From positions 1-64,000 of the forward strand of contig JAETQR010000013.1 in NCBI GenBank assembly GCA_021770615.1: DNA of 64,000 nt. Direction: 5' to 3'. A model generated the notes under the pieces. The model saw only the letters and a list, made by a program, of their open reading frames with translations, made no database searches and was not told where the DNA came from. Source of the DNA: Lachnospiraceae bacterium. GTDB lineage: Bacteria > Bacillota_A > Clostridia > Lachnospirales > Lachnospiraceae. Of this stretch, positions 45,579 to 54,844 are shown piece by piece; the stretch's first letter is position 1, and each line of letters begins with the position of its first letter. Made by a program: the position numbers and the translations under genes.

Positions 45579-46307
45579 TTATTCATCCACGTTGTGGTAC
45601 ACAGCCTGGACGTCGTCGTCTTCGTCCAGAAGATCCATGATACGCTGGAACATTTTCATATCATTTTCGTCAGTGAGCTCCACGTATGTCTGGGGGATCA
45701 TCGTGACCTCGGCCTGTGCCATCGGCACGCCTTCCTTTTCCAACGCTTCTCTTACCTTGCTGAAATCATCCGGGGTTGTGAGGATTTCATAGCTGTCTTC
45801 CTCTTCCACAAAATCTTCCGCTCCGGCGTCGAGTGCGAGCATCATAAATTCATCCGCGTCTGTATCGTATTCCTCTTTGTCGACGATGATCTGTCCCTTT
45901 GTATCAAACATATAAGAGACACAGCCTGTCGTTCCGACGTTTCCGTTTCCTTTTGTAAATGCATTCCGCACATTGGAAGCAGTACGGTTTTTGTTATCGG
46001 TAAGTGCTTCTACAATGATGGCAGTACCATTCGGGCCATATCCTTCATATGTAATATTCACGTAATTTACGGCATCTACATTTCCTGCTGCCTTTTTGAT
46101 CCCACGGTCAATGGTATCATTGGGCATATTGTTTGCCTTTGCCTTTGCGATCACATCGCGAAGCTTACTATTGTTCGCAGGATCCGGGCCTCCTTCTTTT
46201 ACTGCCACAGCGATCTCACGGCCGATGACCGTAAAAACCTTTCCCTTCTTGGCATCATTCTTTTCCTTTTTATGCTTAATATTAGCAAATTTAGAATGTC
46301 CTGACAT
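45579..46307 (-). CDS. YebC/PmpR family DNA-binding or translation-related regulator
   Basis: A 242-residue member of the highly conserved YebC/TACO1 family. It opens [18 protein letters not shown], the family signature. ATG 46307 is chosen because it lies 10 bases after AGGAGG; the ATG at 46316 touches that site. Blocks [28 protein letters not shown] and MFDTKGQI follow the family order. Members act as transcription regulators (PmpR) or help ribosomes with difficult peptides. It is monocistronic in appearance, 58 bp after argR; the usual recN is not here. Confidence 0.93.
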   Translation of the reverse strand: MSGHSKFANIKHKKEKNDAKKGKVFTVIGREIAVAVKEGGPDPANNSKLRDVIAKAKANNMPNDTIDRGIKKAAGNVDAVNYVNITYEGYGPNGTAIIVEALTDNKNRTASNVRNAFTKGNGNVGTTGCVSYMFDTKGQIIVDKEEYDTDADEFMMLALDAGAEDFVEEEDSYEILTTPDDFSKVREALEKEGVPMAQAEVTMIPQTYVELTDENDMKMFQRIMDLLDEDDDVQAVYHNVDE

Positions 46308-46365
46308 AACTCTCATTCCTCCTGAAAAATTTTATATGAACGCAGTGTCTTTTATTTGGCTGCGT

Positions 46366-46851
46366 TTATGTCTTCTCTGGTGACGAAATGGAATGAATGA
46401 GCACCTGCATGCTCTTCATCACCCCTGCTACCATCTCTTCCTTACGGATGGCACATAAGATCGTGTCATCTCCGGCGATCGAACCGACCAGTCCCTCAAG
46501 GCTCATGGCATCGATCGCAGCGGCGACTGCCATCGCCATCCCACTCGCAGTCTTGATCACAAGGAGATTTCCTGCCTGCTCCATCGAGACGACACCATCC
46601 TGTAAAACAGCCGCATACTGTTTGCCAAATCGATTGACGCCTGCACCGCTTCCCTCTTTTGACACCACATACCGCTGCTTCACTTTTACTCCGGGCACCT
46701 TTACAAGCGCCATCTCACGGATATCCCGGGACACCGTCGCCTGGGTCACGGAATATCCCGCCTCATTCAGATAACGGGCCAGATCCTCCTGCGTCTCCAC
46801 CTCAAACTGATTGATTATTTCTATTATTTTTTCCTGTCTTTTTTTCTTCAT
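46366..46851 (-). CDS. argR: Arginine repressor ArgR
   Basis: A 161-residue arginine-responsive repressor. The N-terminal winged helix contains ETQEDLARYLNEAGYSVTQATVSRDI (about residues 18-43), and the C-terminal hexamerisation and arginine-binding domain contains SMEQAGNLLVIKTASGMA and GSIAGDDTIL, whose GDDT acidic pair binds arginine. The start at 46851 (ATGAAGAAA) follows GGAGAG; an in-frame ATG at 46863 would include that site. It follows nadK by 58 bp and belongs to the conserved tlyA-nadK-argR string, though recN is missing afterwards. Confidence 0.95.
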   Translation of the reverse strand: MKKKRQEKIIEIINQFEVETQEDLARYLNEAGYSVTQATVSRDIREMALVKVPGVKVKQRYVVSKEGSGAGVNRFGKQYAAVLQDGVVSMEQAGNLLVIKTASGMAMAVAAAIDAMSLEGLVGSIAGDDTILCAIRKEEMVAGVMKSMQVLIHSISSPEKT

Positions 46852-46909
46852 ACATCTCTCCATCTGCGCGTGGTCACGTTTGACAGCTCCGGCACAAACA
46901 ACAAAAAAA

Positions 46910-47731
46910 TCATTTGCGGTTCAATTTGCTCCGCATTTTTTCATAAAACCCAACATCTCCAAGGCAGACTACATCAAAAAATTCTCTGGCCTTTTGGATA
47001 TAAACCTGATCTCCGGTCTTCGCACTCCACAAACTCTCGCCGTCACAGCGCACAGAAGCTTCATCTACATAGCTTTCCCTCGTCTTTTCCACCCGGACCA
47101 TGATCCTGTCTTCAGAAGAAACGACCAGGCTCCGCTTGTTTAACGAGTGCGGACAGATCGGCGTGATAACAAGCGCCTCCATATTTGGTGAGAGCACAGG
47201 ACCACCGGCAGACAGATTATAGGCTGTGGAACCTGTCGGAGTGGCAACGATCACTCCGTCCGCTACATACGTATCGAGCAATTCGTCATTGACCCAGACA
47301 CTGGTCGTGATCATCCTTCCAATGTCTTTTTTTCCGACGATGATCTCATTCACTGCGAGACTTTTTTCTTTCACGGCTCCGACAGAACCGGTCAGTATCA
47401 TTCTCTTTTCGATATTATACCGCCCTGACAGCACCATATCCAACGCCGGGTAGATACGTGGCGTCTCGACTTCTGTAAGAAATCCAAGCGTGCCAAGATT
47501 GACACCGAGGATCGGAATATTTTTCCCGGCAATTTTTTTTGCCACCTGGATCACCGTTCCGTCTCCTCCCAGAACGATTGCCATATTCGTATCTTCCTCC
47601 AGACAAAAATTGTCTTTATGCCTACATATTTTAACACAACTTTCGGATTTTTCCAAATACGACTTTATTTCCTTCGCTACCGAAAGCTCGGCATCCTTTT
47701 CTTCATTCACGATCAGGCAAATCTTTTTCAC
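46910..47731 (-). CDS. nadK: NAD kinase
   Basis: A 273-residue NAD(+)/NADH kinase that makes NADP(+). The catalytic GGDGT loop lies near residue 55 (VLGGDGTVIQ), the second motif GVNLGTLGFL near 75-84, and GSTAYNLSAGGPVLSP near 170-185. Length is typical of Firmicutes PpnK. The start codon is GTG 47731 after GGAGGG. It sits between tlyA (48 bp) and argR, a conserved order in Clostridia. Confidence 0.95.
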   Translation of the reverse strand: MKKICLIVNEEKDAELSVAKEIKSYLEKSESCVKICRHKDNFCLEEDTNMAIVLGGDGTVIQVAKKIAGKNIPILGVNLGTLGFLTEVETPRIYPALDMVLSGRYNIEKRMILTGSVGAVKEKSLAVNEIIVGKKDIGRMITTSVWVNDELLDTYVADGVIVATPTGSTAYNLSAGGPVLSPNMEALVITPICPHSLNKRSLVVSSEDRIMVRVEKTRESYVDEASVRCDGESLWSAKTGDQVYIQKAREFFDVVCLGDVGFYEKMRSKLNRK

Positions 47732-47779
47732 TGCCGTCCCTCCATTTTTATGTTCTACGTAAGTAGTATTTGATGTCTA

Positions 47780-48667
47780 TCATAAATCTTCGGCATGCTT
47801 TACCGTTTTATGCTGTGCCTCGTCCACGACCTGTTTTATTTTTTCGCTCCATTCTGAAATGGTTTCATCAAAATTATGTTCTTCATTTGTAGTACCTTTT
47901 TTTATGTACAGAAGATACTCAATATTTCCCTCCGGCCCCCGGATCGGAGAATAGTCTAGCCCGCAGATCAAAAATCCAAGGCTTCTCGCATAAGAGATCA
48001 CCGAATGGATCACTTCCTCATGAACATCCTTATCCCGGACAACTCCCTTTTTTCCGACCTTCTCCCTGCCAGCCTCAAACTGCGGTTTGATCAGGCACAC
48101 CATCGAAGCGTCCTCCTTCATCAGTTCCCAAACCGGCAAAAGAACCTTCGTCAAAGAAATAAAAGCGACGTCAATCGAGACAAAATCCACTGACTCCCCG
48201 ATATCCTCCGGTGTCACATAACGTATATTCGTCTGTTCCATCGCACGTACCCGCTCATCCTGGCGAAGTTTCCATGCGAGCTGGTTCGTCCCTACATCCA
48301 CAGCATAGACAAACCTGGCGCCATTCTGGAGCATACAATCCGTAAATCCACCGGTAGACGAACCCACGTCCATACACACACAATCCCCGAGACAAATCGG
48401 AAACACCTGAAGCGCCTTGTCAAGCTTATAACCGCCCCGGCTCACAAACTTTAGTTTTTTGCCCCGGATCTCAATATATACATCTTCCGGAAACTTCTGC
48501 CCGGCCTTATCTTCCCTCTGGTCGTTCACGAACACATTGCCTGTCATGATGACTGCCTTTGCCTTCTCCCTCGACTCTACAAGTCCCCGGTTTACAAGCA
48601 GTACATCAAGGCGTTCTTTCAGAACGCCTCTTCGCTCCCTTTGGAGCGATTTGCGCTCCTTATCCAT
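47780..48667 (-). CDS. tlyA: TlyA-family rRNA (cytidine-2'-O)-methyltransferase
   Basis: A 295-residue TlyA-family protein. An N-terminal S4 RNA-binding domain (LKERLDVLLVNRGLVESREKAKAVI, about residues 15-40) precedes an FtsJ-like SAM methyltransferase domain with the SAM-binding DVGSSTGGFTDCML near 98-111. Members 2'-O-methylate cytidines in 16S and 23S rRNA. ATG 48667 is used; the open frame continues further upstream into dxs without a ribosome site. It lies 7 bp after dxs and upstream of nadK, in a co-transcribed string. Confidence 0.93.
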   Translation of the reverse strand: MDKERKSLQRERRGVLKERLDVLLVNRGLVESREKAKAVIMTGNVFVNDQREDKAGQKFPEDVYIEIRGKKLKFVSRGGYKLDKALQVFPICLGDCVCMDVGSSTGGFTDCMLQNGARFVYAVDVGTNQLAWKLRQDERVRAMEQTNIRYVTPEDIGESVDFVSIDVAFISLTKVLLPVWELMKEDASMVCLIKPQFEAGREKVGKKGVVRDKDVHEEVIHSVISYARSLGFLICGLDYSPIRGPEGNIEYLLYIKKGTTNEEHNFDETISEWSEKIKQVVDEAQHKTVKHAEDL

Positions 48668-48674
48668 AATAATC

Positions 48675-50615
48675 TCATCCCTCTTCCAATAACTCCAAAA
48701 TCTTTTCTGCCACACTCTCTGCGTCCATACCATAGCGCTCATACAATTCTTCCGGCGCCCCATGCTCCACAAAATGATCCCGGATTGAAATATTCAGGAA
48801 TTTTTCCGGAATAACGTCATGTTCCACAAACATCGCCTCTGCCTGCTGCCCAAAGCCTCCTGTCTGCTCGTTATCTTCTATTGTAACCGTCACTGTATGT
48901 TTTGGAACGAGCCGGCAGATCATCTCCTCATCAAACGGTTTTAAAAACCTCATGTTTACAACCGTACAATCATAGCCTTTTTCTCCGAGCAGGCGCGCCG
49001 CATCCACTGCGGTCTTCACCATATTCCCAACAGCAAAGAAAACGACATCTCCGCCGATCCCGCTCTCGCCTGCATGACGGAACGAAGTACGGATCCGCTC
49101 GCCTTTCGCAAAAATAACACTGGCACGTCCCCGTTCCAACGGTTCATGAAATCCGCCTTCTTCCAAAAAACCATACACTTCCCCGCGCGGATACCGGACA
49201 GCCACCGGTCCGTCAGACGCATAGGCAAAATCCAGGCACATCTTAAGTTCCTCGCCGTCCATCGGCGAAAGTACCGTCATATTCGGAATGGAAGTCAGAT
49301 AAGAAATATCAAAGATCCCCTGATGGGTATCCCCGTCTCTTCCCACGATCCCGCTCCGGTCCACTGCAAAAATGATCGGCAGTTCGTTCAGGCAGATATC
49401 ATGGATGATCTGGTCATACGCACGCTGCAAAAAAGTCGAATAGATCGATATGACCGGACGCAGTCCCCCTGACACAAGCCCGGCAGAAAACGTCACCGCA
49501 TGCTCTTCTGCGATGCCCACATCGAAAAAGCGCTCCGGAAATTCTTCTGCAAATTTTTTTACACCGGTACCATCCGGCATCGCTGCGCACACGGAGACAA
49601 GCTCCGGACACTGTTTCCCTTTTTCAAGCATCCAATCGCCAAACACATCGGTATACGTCGTTCCACCATTCTCTAATGTCTCACCCGTCTTCGGATTAAA
49701 TCTGCCGACGCCATGAAATACAGATGGATTTTTTTCAGCCGGTATATAGCCCTTTCCCTTCTTTGTGACGACATGCACGAGAACCGGCCGGTTTTTGATC
49801 CGGGAAGCCGCCTGGAATGCACTCACCATATTTTCGATATTATGGCCGTCGATCGGTCCCACATAAATAATGCCCATTTCCTCAAATAGCATTCCGGGTA
49901 CAAAAAGATGTTTCAGCGAATTTTTAGCATTCTTGATCGTCTCAGCCATCGTCGTACCACCATTTGGTATCCGGTCAAGACGCTCCTCGATATTGATCTT
50001 CAGATTATTATACTTCGGGTTTGTCCTCATTTTTCCAAGATAATTTGACATTCCACCTACATTTTTAGAAATCGACATTTTGTTATCGTTTAATACGATG
50101 ATGATATTCGATTTCATCTGCTCCGCATTGTTGAGAGCCTCAAAAGCCATTCCTCCGGAAAGGGCGCCATCGCCGATGACCGCCACGACCTTTTCATCCC
50201 CACCTTGTATATCTCTTGCCTTCGCCATTCCGAGTGCAACCGAAAGAGACGTGGAGCTGTGGCCTGTATTAAAGGTATCCGCCGGATTTTCACTTACTTT
50301 TGGGAAACCGCTGAGTCCATCCAGTGTACGGAGCGTTCCGAATTTTTTATTTCGTCCGGTCAAAAGCTTATGGACATATGACTGGTGTCCCACATCCCAG
50401 ATCAGCTTGTCCTTTGGAAAATCCAAAAACAGGTGCAACGCCATCGTAAGCTCTACTACTCCGAGATTCGGTGCCAGATGCCCCCCGGTTTTCCCGATGC
50501 TTTTCACCAGCCTCACCCGGATTTCTTTCGCAAGCTTCCGGTAATCTTCCGGTGCAATATTCTTTATATCATTTTCCTTCTCGATCGTACTCAATAAAGT
50601 GTTCAATATTTTCAC
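48675..50615 (-). CDS. dxs: 1-deoxy-D-xylulose-5-phosphate synthase
   Basis: A 646-residue thiamine-diphosphate enzyme that joins pyruvate and glyceraldehyde 3-phosphate, the first step of the MEP isoprenoid pathway. The family signature HLAPNLGVVELT near 46-57, DVGHQSYVHK near 74-83 and the ThDP-binding GDGALSGGMA near 148-157 are present; the transketolase central and C-terminal domains carry SRDGDTHQG-like and EDNEQTGGFG segments. Length is normal (620-650). The start codon is GTG 50615 after AGGAAA. It is downstream of ispA (11 bp), so isoprenoid supply genes are adjacent. Confidence 0.96.
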   Translation of the reverse strand: MKILNTLLSTIEKENDIKNIAPEDYRKLAKEIRVRLVKSIGKTGGHLAPNLGVVELTMALHLFLDFPKDKLIWDVGHQSYVHKLLTGRNKKFGTLRTLDGLSGFPKVSENPADTFNTGHSSTSLSVALGMAKARDIQGGDEKVVAVIGDGALSGGMAFEALNNAEQMKSNIIIVLNDNKMSISKNVGGMSNYLGKMRTNPKYNNLKINIEERLDRIPNGGTTMAETIKNAKNSLKHLFVPGMLFEEMGIIYVGPIDGHNIENMVSAFQAASRIKNRPVLVHVVTKKGKGYIPAEKNPSVFHGVGRFNPKTGETLENGGTTYTDVFGDWMLEKGKQCPELVSVCAAMPDGTGVKKFAEEFPERFFDVGIAEEHAVTFSAGLVSGGLRPVISIYSTFLQRAYDQIIHDICLNELPIIFAVDRSGIVGRDGDTHQGIFDISYLTSIPNMTVLSPMDGEELKMCLDFAYASDGPVAVRYPRGEVYGFLEEGGFHEPLERGRASVIFAKGERIRTSFRHAGESGIGGDVVFFAVGNMVKTAVDAARLLGEKGYDCTVVNMRFLKPFDEEMICRLVPKHTVTVTIEDNEQTGGFGQQAEAMFVEHDVIPEKFLNISIRDHFVEHGAPEELYERYGMDAESVAEKILELLEEG

Positions 50616-50626
50616 TCTTTTCCTGA

Positions 50627-51520
50627 TTATTTATCCCGGTCTGTCAACCAGTTCATAAGGGCCGGAAGAAACTCACCGCCATCACCTGCAGCTCTCAGAC
50701 ATTTCAATGCTTCTTCTGTATATTCTGTCACCTTCTGCCTGGACAGATCAATACCATGGATCGCCGCATACGTGGACTTTTCATTTTTCTCATCTGAATG
50801 GACCGGTTTCCCAATCTTCTCTTCGTCGCCAATGATATCCAGTATATCATCCTGGATCTGAAACGCAATACCAAGATTTTTGCCCGCCTGCTCAAGTTTC
50901 CTGACGGTATCCTCTGTGGCGCCGGCTAAGATCCCTCCGATCATAAACGCCGCCTCCAAAAGTGCAGACGTCTTTGTCTCATAGACAAAAAACAATGTCT
51001 TCTCATCGACAAAATGTCCGTTCTCTTCCACATCCACAACCTGGCCGCCGACCATGCCGTACATCCCGGCCTTTTTCCCGAGGATCCGAAGCGCCTCCGC
51101 CACACAGTATGGTTCTGCGCTGCTGTCAAAAGCACGGAATGCCGTTTCATACGCAAAATTCAAGAGGGCATCTCCCGCAAGGATCCCCATCGCCTCACCA
51201 AACTTTTTATGTGTCGTAAGCTCTCCCCGGCGGTAATCATCGTTATCCATCGCCGGCAGGTCATCGTGTACAAGAGAATACGTATGAATCATCTCGAGCG
51301 CAGCCATAAACGGCCCGATCGCCGTTATTTCTGAGCCGCCGCACATCCGGTATGCCTCCCGCATGATGATCGGCCGAAGCCTCTTTCCTCCCACACGGAT
51401 ACTGTAATTTACCGCTGAAAAAATCGTTTTCTGGTATCCCATCTCCTCCGGCAGATAACAGCCGATCACCTTATCTGCCTGTGCTGTCCTTTCTGCCAGT
51501 ACCTGTTCAAAATTATTCAT
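50627..51520 (-). CDS. ispA: Farnesyl/geranyl diphosphate synthase (polyprenyl synthetase)
   Basis: About 297 residues. The first aspartate-rich motif DDLPAMDNDD near 82-91 and the second FQIQDDILDIIGD near 220-232 bind the Mg-diphosphate of the allylic substrate. GGKRLRPI near 40-47 and HKKFGEA near 103 are further family hallmarks. It makes farnesyl diphosphate for quinones and undecaprenyl carriers. ATG 51520 is better spaced from GAGGG than ATG 51526. The gene overlaps the end of xseB by 8 bases. Confidence 0.95.
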   Translation of the reverse strand: MNNFEQVLAERTAQADKVIGCYLPEEMGYQKTIFSAVNYSIRVGGKRLRPIIMREAYRMCGGSEITAIGPFMAALEMIHTYSLVHDDLPAMDNDDYRRGELTTHKKFGEAMGILAGDALLNFAYETAFRAFDSSAEPYCVAEALRILGKKAGMYGMVGGQVVDVEENGHFVDEKTLFFVYETKTSALLEAAFMIGGILAGATEDTVRKLEQAGKNLGIAFQIQDDILDIIGDEEKIGKPVHSDEKNEKSTYAAIHGIDLSRQKVTEYTEEALKCLRAAGDGGEFLPALMNWLTDRDK

Positions 51521-51713
51521 CTTCATTGCCCTCAGTTTCCTTCTTCATCAAAATCTCAATCTTTTTTTCTACCCGGTCGATCGCCTTATTTCCCTGCATC
51601 ACAAGTTTCATTCCGTGGGAAAATGTCTCATAAGCCTCCTCTAACGAAAGCTTTTCATTTTCCATCTTATCCACTGTCTGCTCCAACTGCTCCATGATCT
51701 CTTCGAGTTCCAT
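51513..51713 (-). CDS. xseB: Exodeoxyribonuclease VII small subunit
   Basis: A 66-residue acidic helical protein matching XseB, the small subunit that binds many-to-one to XseA. LEEIMEQLEQTVDKMENEKLSLEEAY (about residues 2-27) is the characteristic pattern. It lies 35 bp after xseA and overlaps ispA at its end. Confidence 0.93.
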   Translation of the reverse strand: MELEEIMEQLEQTVDKMENEKLSLEEAYETFSHGMKLVMQGNKAIDRVEKKIEILMKKETEGNEDE

Positions 51714-51748
51714 ACGATACCAGCCTTTCTTTCTGACCGATTCGGCCT

Positions 51749-52960
51749 TTATTTTCCGGAGGAAACAACCTCCAAAACCTCTGTCTTTACTGTACCATCC
51801 GCCAAAGTGATATCCACACGGTCTCCCGGTGCAACCCGTTCCACACGGTCTATCATCTTTCCATCCTGTCCAGAAACATACGCAAACCCACTCTCCAGCC
51901 TCTTTAGCGGAGACATTCCGTCGAGCCTCCCGGCAAGTACATTCAACTTATATTTGGAGTCACCGAGGATTTTTTCCATCTGCTTAAAAAGCTTGTCCTC
52001 CATATCAGCCACATACTGTCGTTTCTGGATCACCTGATTTCCGGGATTATATATCTTCAACTGTTTTTCACGATATAAAAGTGCCTGTTTCGCCGCATCG
52101 CTCCGGTCAAATATATTACGGAGCATCCTCTCTTTGTATAAATAAAGCTCCTCCAGCACACTTCTCACCTCATACACGACAAGTTCCGCTGCCGCTGAAG
52201 GAGTGGGAGCCCTCAGATCTGCTACATAATCAGCAATCGTCGTATCCGTCTCATGTCCCACCGCTGAGACGACCGGCGTCCTGCACTCATAGATCGCCTG
52301 CGCTGTATTTTCTTCATTGAACGCCCAAAGATCCTCGATGGATCCTCCGCCTCTGCCGACGATGATAACGTCCACACCAAGTTTATCCAGACACTGTATC
52401 CCCCGGACGATCGTATCGGATGCGCCCTCGCCCTGCACCTTTGCCGGGTAGAGGATAAGCTGGACATACGGATTTCGCCGTGACGATATATTGATCATAT
52501 CCTGGATCGCCGCCCCGGTCTCTGCCGTGACGATCCCGACCCGCTTTACAAAGCGGGGAAGAGACTTTTTATGGCTCTCAGAAAAATATCCCTTCTGCTC
52601 TAGCTTCTTCTTTAACTGCTCATATTTTTCATACAGAACGCCGTCCCCGGCAAGCGTGATCTTTTTTGCATACAGTTGATATTTTCCATCTCTCTCATAC
52701 ACGCTTATCGTCCCGCCGATCACGACCTCCTGCCCGTCAGACAGCCGGAAATCAAGCCCCCTGCGGTCTCCGGCAAACATCACACAGGCGATGGCCGAAG
52801 AGCGGTCCTTCAACGTAAAATAAATATGCCCGGAACTGTGGTATTTGCAATTTGAGATCTCACCTTTCACAAAAACAACCGACAGGGCATATTCTCTTGA
52901 AAACATATTTTTAATATACTGGTTGATCGCTGAAACAGAATATACTTGTCCTCTAGTCAT
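51749..52960 (-). CDS. xseA: Exodeoxyribonuclease VII large subunit
   Basis: A 403-residue large subunit of the ATP-independent single-strand exonuclease VII. An N-terminal OB fold (VKGEISNCKYHSSGHIYFTLKD, about 27-48) binds single-stranded DNA. The catalytic core carries IIVGRGGGSIEDLWAFN near 195-211 and PVVSAVGHETDTTIADYVAD near 225-244, followed by coiled coil. Slightly shorter than the E. coli protein (456), as is usual in Firmicutes. Start ATG 52960 overlaps the end of nusB. Confidence 0.95.
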   Translation of the reverse strand: MTRGQVYSVSAINQYIKNMFSREYALSVVFVKGEISNCKYHSSGHIYFTLKDRSSAIACVMFAGDRRGLDFRLSDGQEVVIGGTISVYERDGKYQLYAKKITLAGDGVLYEKYEQLKKKLEQKGYFSESHKKSLPRFVKRVGIVTAETGAAIQDMINISSRRNPYVQLILYPAKVQGEGASDTIVRGIQCLDKLGVDVIIVGRGGGSIEDLWAFNEENTAQAIYECRTPVVSAVGHETDTTIADYVADLRAPTPSAAAELVVYEVRSVLEELYLYKERMLRNIFDRSDAAKQALLYREKQLKIYNPGNQVIQKRQYVADMEDKLFKQMEKILGDSKYKLNVLAGRLDGMSPLKRLESGFAYVSGQDGKMIDRVERVAPGDRVDITLADGTVKTEVLEVVSSGK

Positions 52961-53351
52961 TTACAATATTCCCCAACATTCCATTAATAAAGGAAGCTCC
53001 TCCTTCAGCACCATATTTCTTTCCGAGTTCTACTGCTTCATTGACCGCTACCCCGACCGGGATATCGTCATCATACAAAGCCTCGTATACTGCCAGACGG
53101 AGTATCGCAAGCTCTTCCTTTCCGATCCGGTCGATTTTCCAGCCCTTTGAATGACTGGATATCGCAGAATCAATCTCCTGCAGGCAATCGCCGATCTTTT
53201 CAAGCCGCATCAACATATATTCCTTTTCTTTTTCCTCAATATCGTGGGTCAGAAAATAAGTGCCTAACTGCTCTTCAAACTCTGCCTCTCCATAAAATTC
53301 TCTCTGAAAAAGCAGCACAAAAAGCTGCTCCCTGACTTCTCTTCTGGTCAT
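52953..53351 (-). CDS. nusB: Transcription antitermination factor NusB
   Basis: A 132-residue NusB, an all-helical RNA-binding factor for rRNA antitermination. TRREVREQLFVLLFQREF near residues 2-19, EELAILRLAVYEALYDDDIP near 77-96 and AVNEAVELGKKYGAEGGASFINGML near 101-125 are family blocks. ATG 53351 follows GAGGA; an upstream in-frame ATG at 53441 has no ribosome site and lies within repeat-like DNA. Last eight bases overlap xseA. Confidence 0.95.
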   Translation of the reverse strand: MTRREVREQLFVLLFQREFYGEAEFEEQLGTYFLTHDIEEKEKEYMLMRLEKIGDCLQEIDSAISSHSKGWKIDRIGKEELAILRLAVYEALYDDDIPVGVAVNEAVELGKKYGAEGGASFINGMLGNIVND

Positions 53352-53358
53352 AAAATCC

Positions 53359-53521
53359 TCATTTCTGAGCAACTTGTTGCGAAGATGGCGATACATAATT
53401 GCTTTTGCAATTATGAGAAAGCTGCGAATGCAGTTTCTCATCTGCCATCAAAGCTATTTGTTTTTGCTCAGAAACAAATAGCCGTGTGAAAAATAAGTGC
53501 ATCAGCATTATTTTTCACACT
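53359..53521. repeat. Array of four small hairpins upstream of nusB
   Basis: Four consecutive inverted repeats: ATAATTGC/GCAATTAT (53395-53414), ATGAGAAA-CTGC type (53413-53441), GCTATTTGTTT/AAACAAATAGC (53453-53482) and GTGTGAAAAATAA/TTATTTTTCACAC (53484-53520). A 49-codon minus-strand frame (53508-53359, ATG start) runs through them up to the nusB ribosome site, but its ribosome site (AGGAG) is some 14 bases away and the peptide looks like translated repeat DNA. Confidence 0.7.
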
Positions 53522-53694
53522 GATCTCCTAAATGTCTCTTTTCACAGGCCGGCAATGACAATCCAGGCCCGGTTCCGTCCTGCGCCAACTATAAAACAAC
53601 ATTGAGCTAACGCAATCAGGCGGTGCTGCTTTGATCCTGCCTCAAATCCACACCACCTGATCACAGGGCAACGGCAAAACCGCCCCCTCTGCTC
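53522..53694. other. GC-rich non-coding gap
   Basis: Together with the hairpin array this makes 343 bp without a gene. It contains a loose inverted pair CAGGCGGTG/CACCACCTG (about 53618-53660), perhaps a terminator of the Asp23-type gene. No gene or clear promoter is seen. Confidence 0.4.
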
Positions 53695-54063
53695 TTATTC
53701 CTTATCCGGTGAAGCAATTCCGGCGATCCTGACATTTACTTTTGTCACCTCAAGGCCGGTCATGTTGTTTATCGCCTGCGAAACCTTCTCCTGTACCTTT
53801 GCAGATACTTTCGGAATACTGTAACCAAATCTCATATTTACCGCGATATCCAATTCTGCTTTATCGTCTGTTATGTCCACTTTTACTCCTTTGGAATGGT
53901 TCTTGACACCAAATTTTCCGGCGATGTCATTGATCCCATTTCCCACCATGGACTCAATCCCTTCTACTTCCGAAGCTGATATCCCTGCGATCGCCGACAC
54001 TACCTCGCTCGCGATCTGAACCTCACCAATACTATCTTCTGTACCAAATACATCTTTCGCCAT
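53695..54063 (-). CDS. Asp23/Gls24 family envelope stress response protein
   Basis: A 122-residue Asp23-family protein from ATG 54063 (GAGGTG upstream; longer frames lack a site). The alternating blocks IGEVQIASEVVSAIAGISA, GVKVDITDDKAELDIAVNMRFG and KVQEKVSQAINNMTGLEVTKVNVRI define the DUF322 domain. It is cytoplasmic. Family members associate with membrane anchors and the cell envelope and are often found between spoIIIAH and nusB in Clostridia, as here. Confidence 0.93.
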   Translation of the reverse strand: MAKDVFGTEDSIGEVQIASEVVSAIAGISASEVEGIESMVGNGINDIAGKFGVKNHSKGVKVDITDDKAELDIAVNMRFGYSIPKVSAKVQEKVSQAINNMTGLEVTKVNVRIAGIASPDKE

Positions 54064-54136
54064 ATCTGTCACCTCATTTGTCACAAAACTATATATCTGC
54101 CAAAAAAGCATATATACAGTTTATAGTTTACCACAT

Positions 54137-54844
54137 TCATCCTTTTTTGCCAACAGGAGAAATAACAATTTTATCGGATGCACATTCTGATTTTCGTTTC
54201 ACGACGTCTTCGATCTGTGCAATCTGCTGTTCTGTGAGGCTTTCTGCATTCACGATGACGTCCACACTGTCATCTACGATCGTGACTACCACATCCTGAA
54301 AGCCCTTTGCCGCAAGCAGATTTTCCGTCGCTGTTTCCTTTTCATTGACCGCTGTCATCGCAACGATTTCATTCATCGCCTTTTCCTTCTGTGCCTCAGA
54401 TGCGCTGTCGCTGTTCACAAGTTCCAGAAGCGTCTCTTTATTTTTGGCCCTTGTCTGCTCTCTGGAAAGTTTCGCCGCCTCAAAATAATCACCAGTCACA
54501 GTATTGTTTACAAGTACTGCTTCCCCGGCATTTTCTTTGGAAGCGATATCCTCATCGGATATATCCGTCACGGCATCATCCGCCACTTCACTGTCCGCCA
54601 CCTCGTCTGCTGCATTTCCTGTCGCCGCGGCCTGTGAAACGCTTTCCGCTGTCTGGTTTTCTGTCTCCGCATCTTCCGGCACAGTACCATCCGTACCACC
54701 TTCTGCCACATTTTCCGCATCCTGCTGGTTTAACACACCCACTGCGAGCTCACTATCATCCGTAAGGCTCAAATATCCGGCAAGTGCTACCATGACTACC
54801 AGTGCCGTTATAATAATCTGATTTTTGCGCAAAAGTTTTTTCAC
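54137..54844 (-). CDS. spoIIIAH: Stage III sporulation protein AH
   Basis: A 235-residue SpoIIIAH: one N-terminal membrane helix (about 10-27), an acidic Ala/Asp/Glu linker (about 40-110) and a C-terminal ring-forming domain with RAKNKETLLELVNSD and GFQDVVVTIVDDSVDVIV. It lies in the outer forespore membrane and meets forespore SpoIIQ to form the feeding-tube channel. The start is GTG 54844, overlapping the stop of spoIIIAG by one base, after AAGGAGG. Confidence 0.93.
   Translation of the reverse strand: MKKLLRKNQIIITALVVMVALAGYLSLTDDSELAVGVLNQQDAENVAEGGTDGTVPEDAETENQTAESVSQAAATGNAADEVADSEVADDAVTDISDEDIASKENAGEAVLVNNTVTGDYFEAAKLSREQTRAKNKETLLELVNSDSASEAQKEKAMNEIVAMTAVNEKETATENLLAAKGFQDVVVTIVDDSVDVIVNAESLTEQQIAQIEDVVKRKSECASDKIVISPVGKKG

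Noticed and set aside
45222..46304. A 360-codon plus-strand open frame opposite recU and yebC
   Set aside because: It is antisense to two well-conserved genes and its product has no recognisable domains; length comes from codon bias of the opposite strand.
53395..53520. Possible CRISPR array
   Set aside because: The repeats are four different palindromes, not one direct repeat with spacers, and no cas genes are present.
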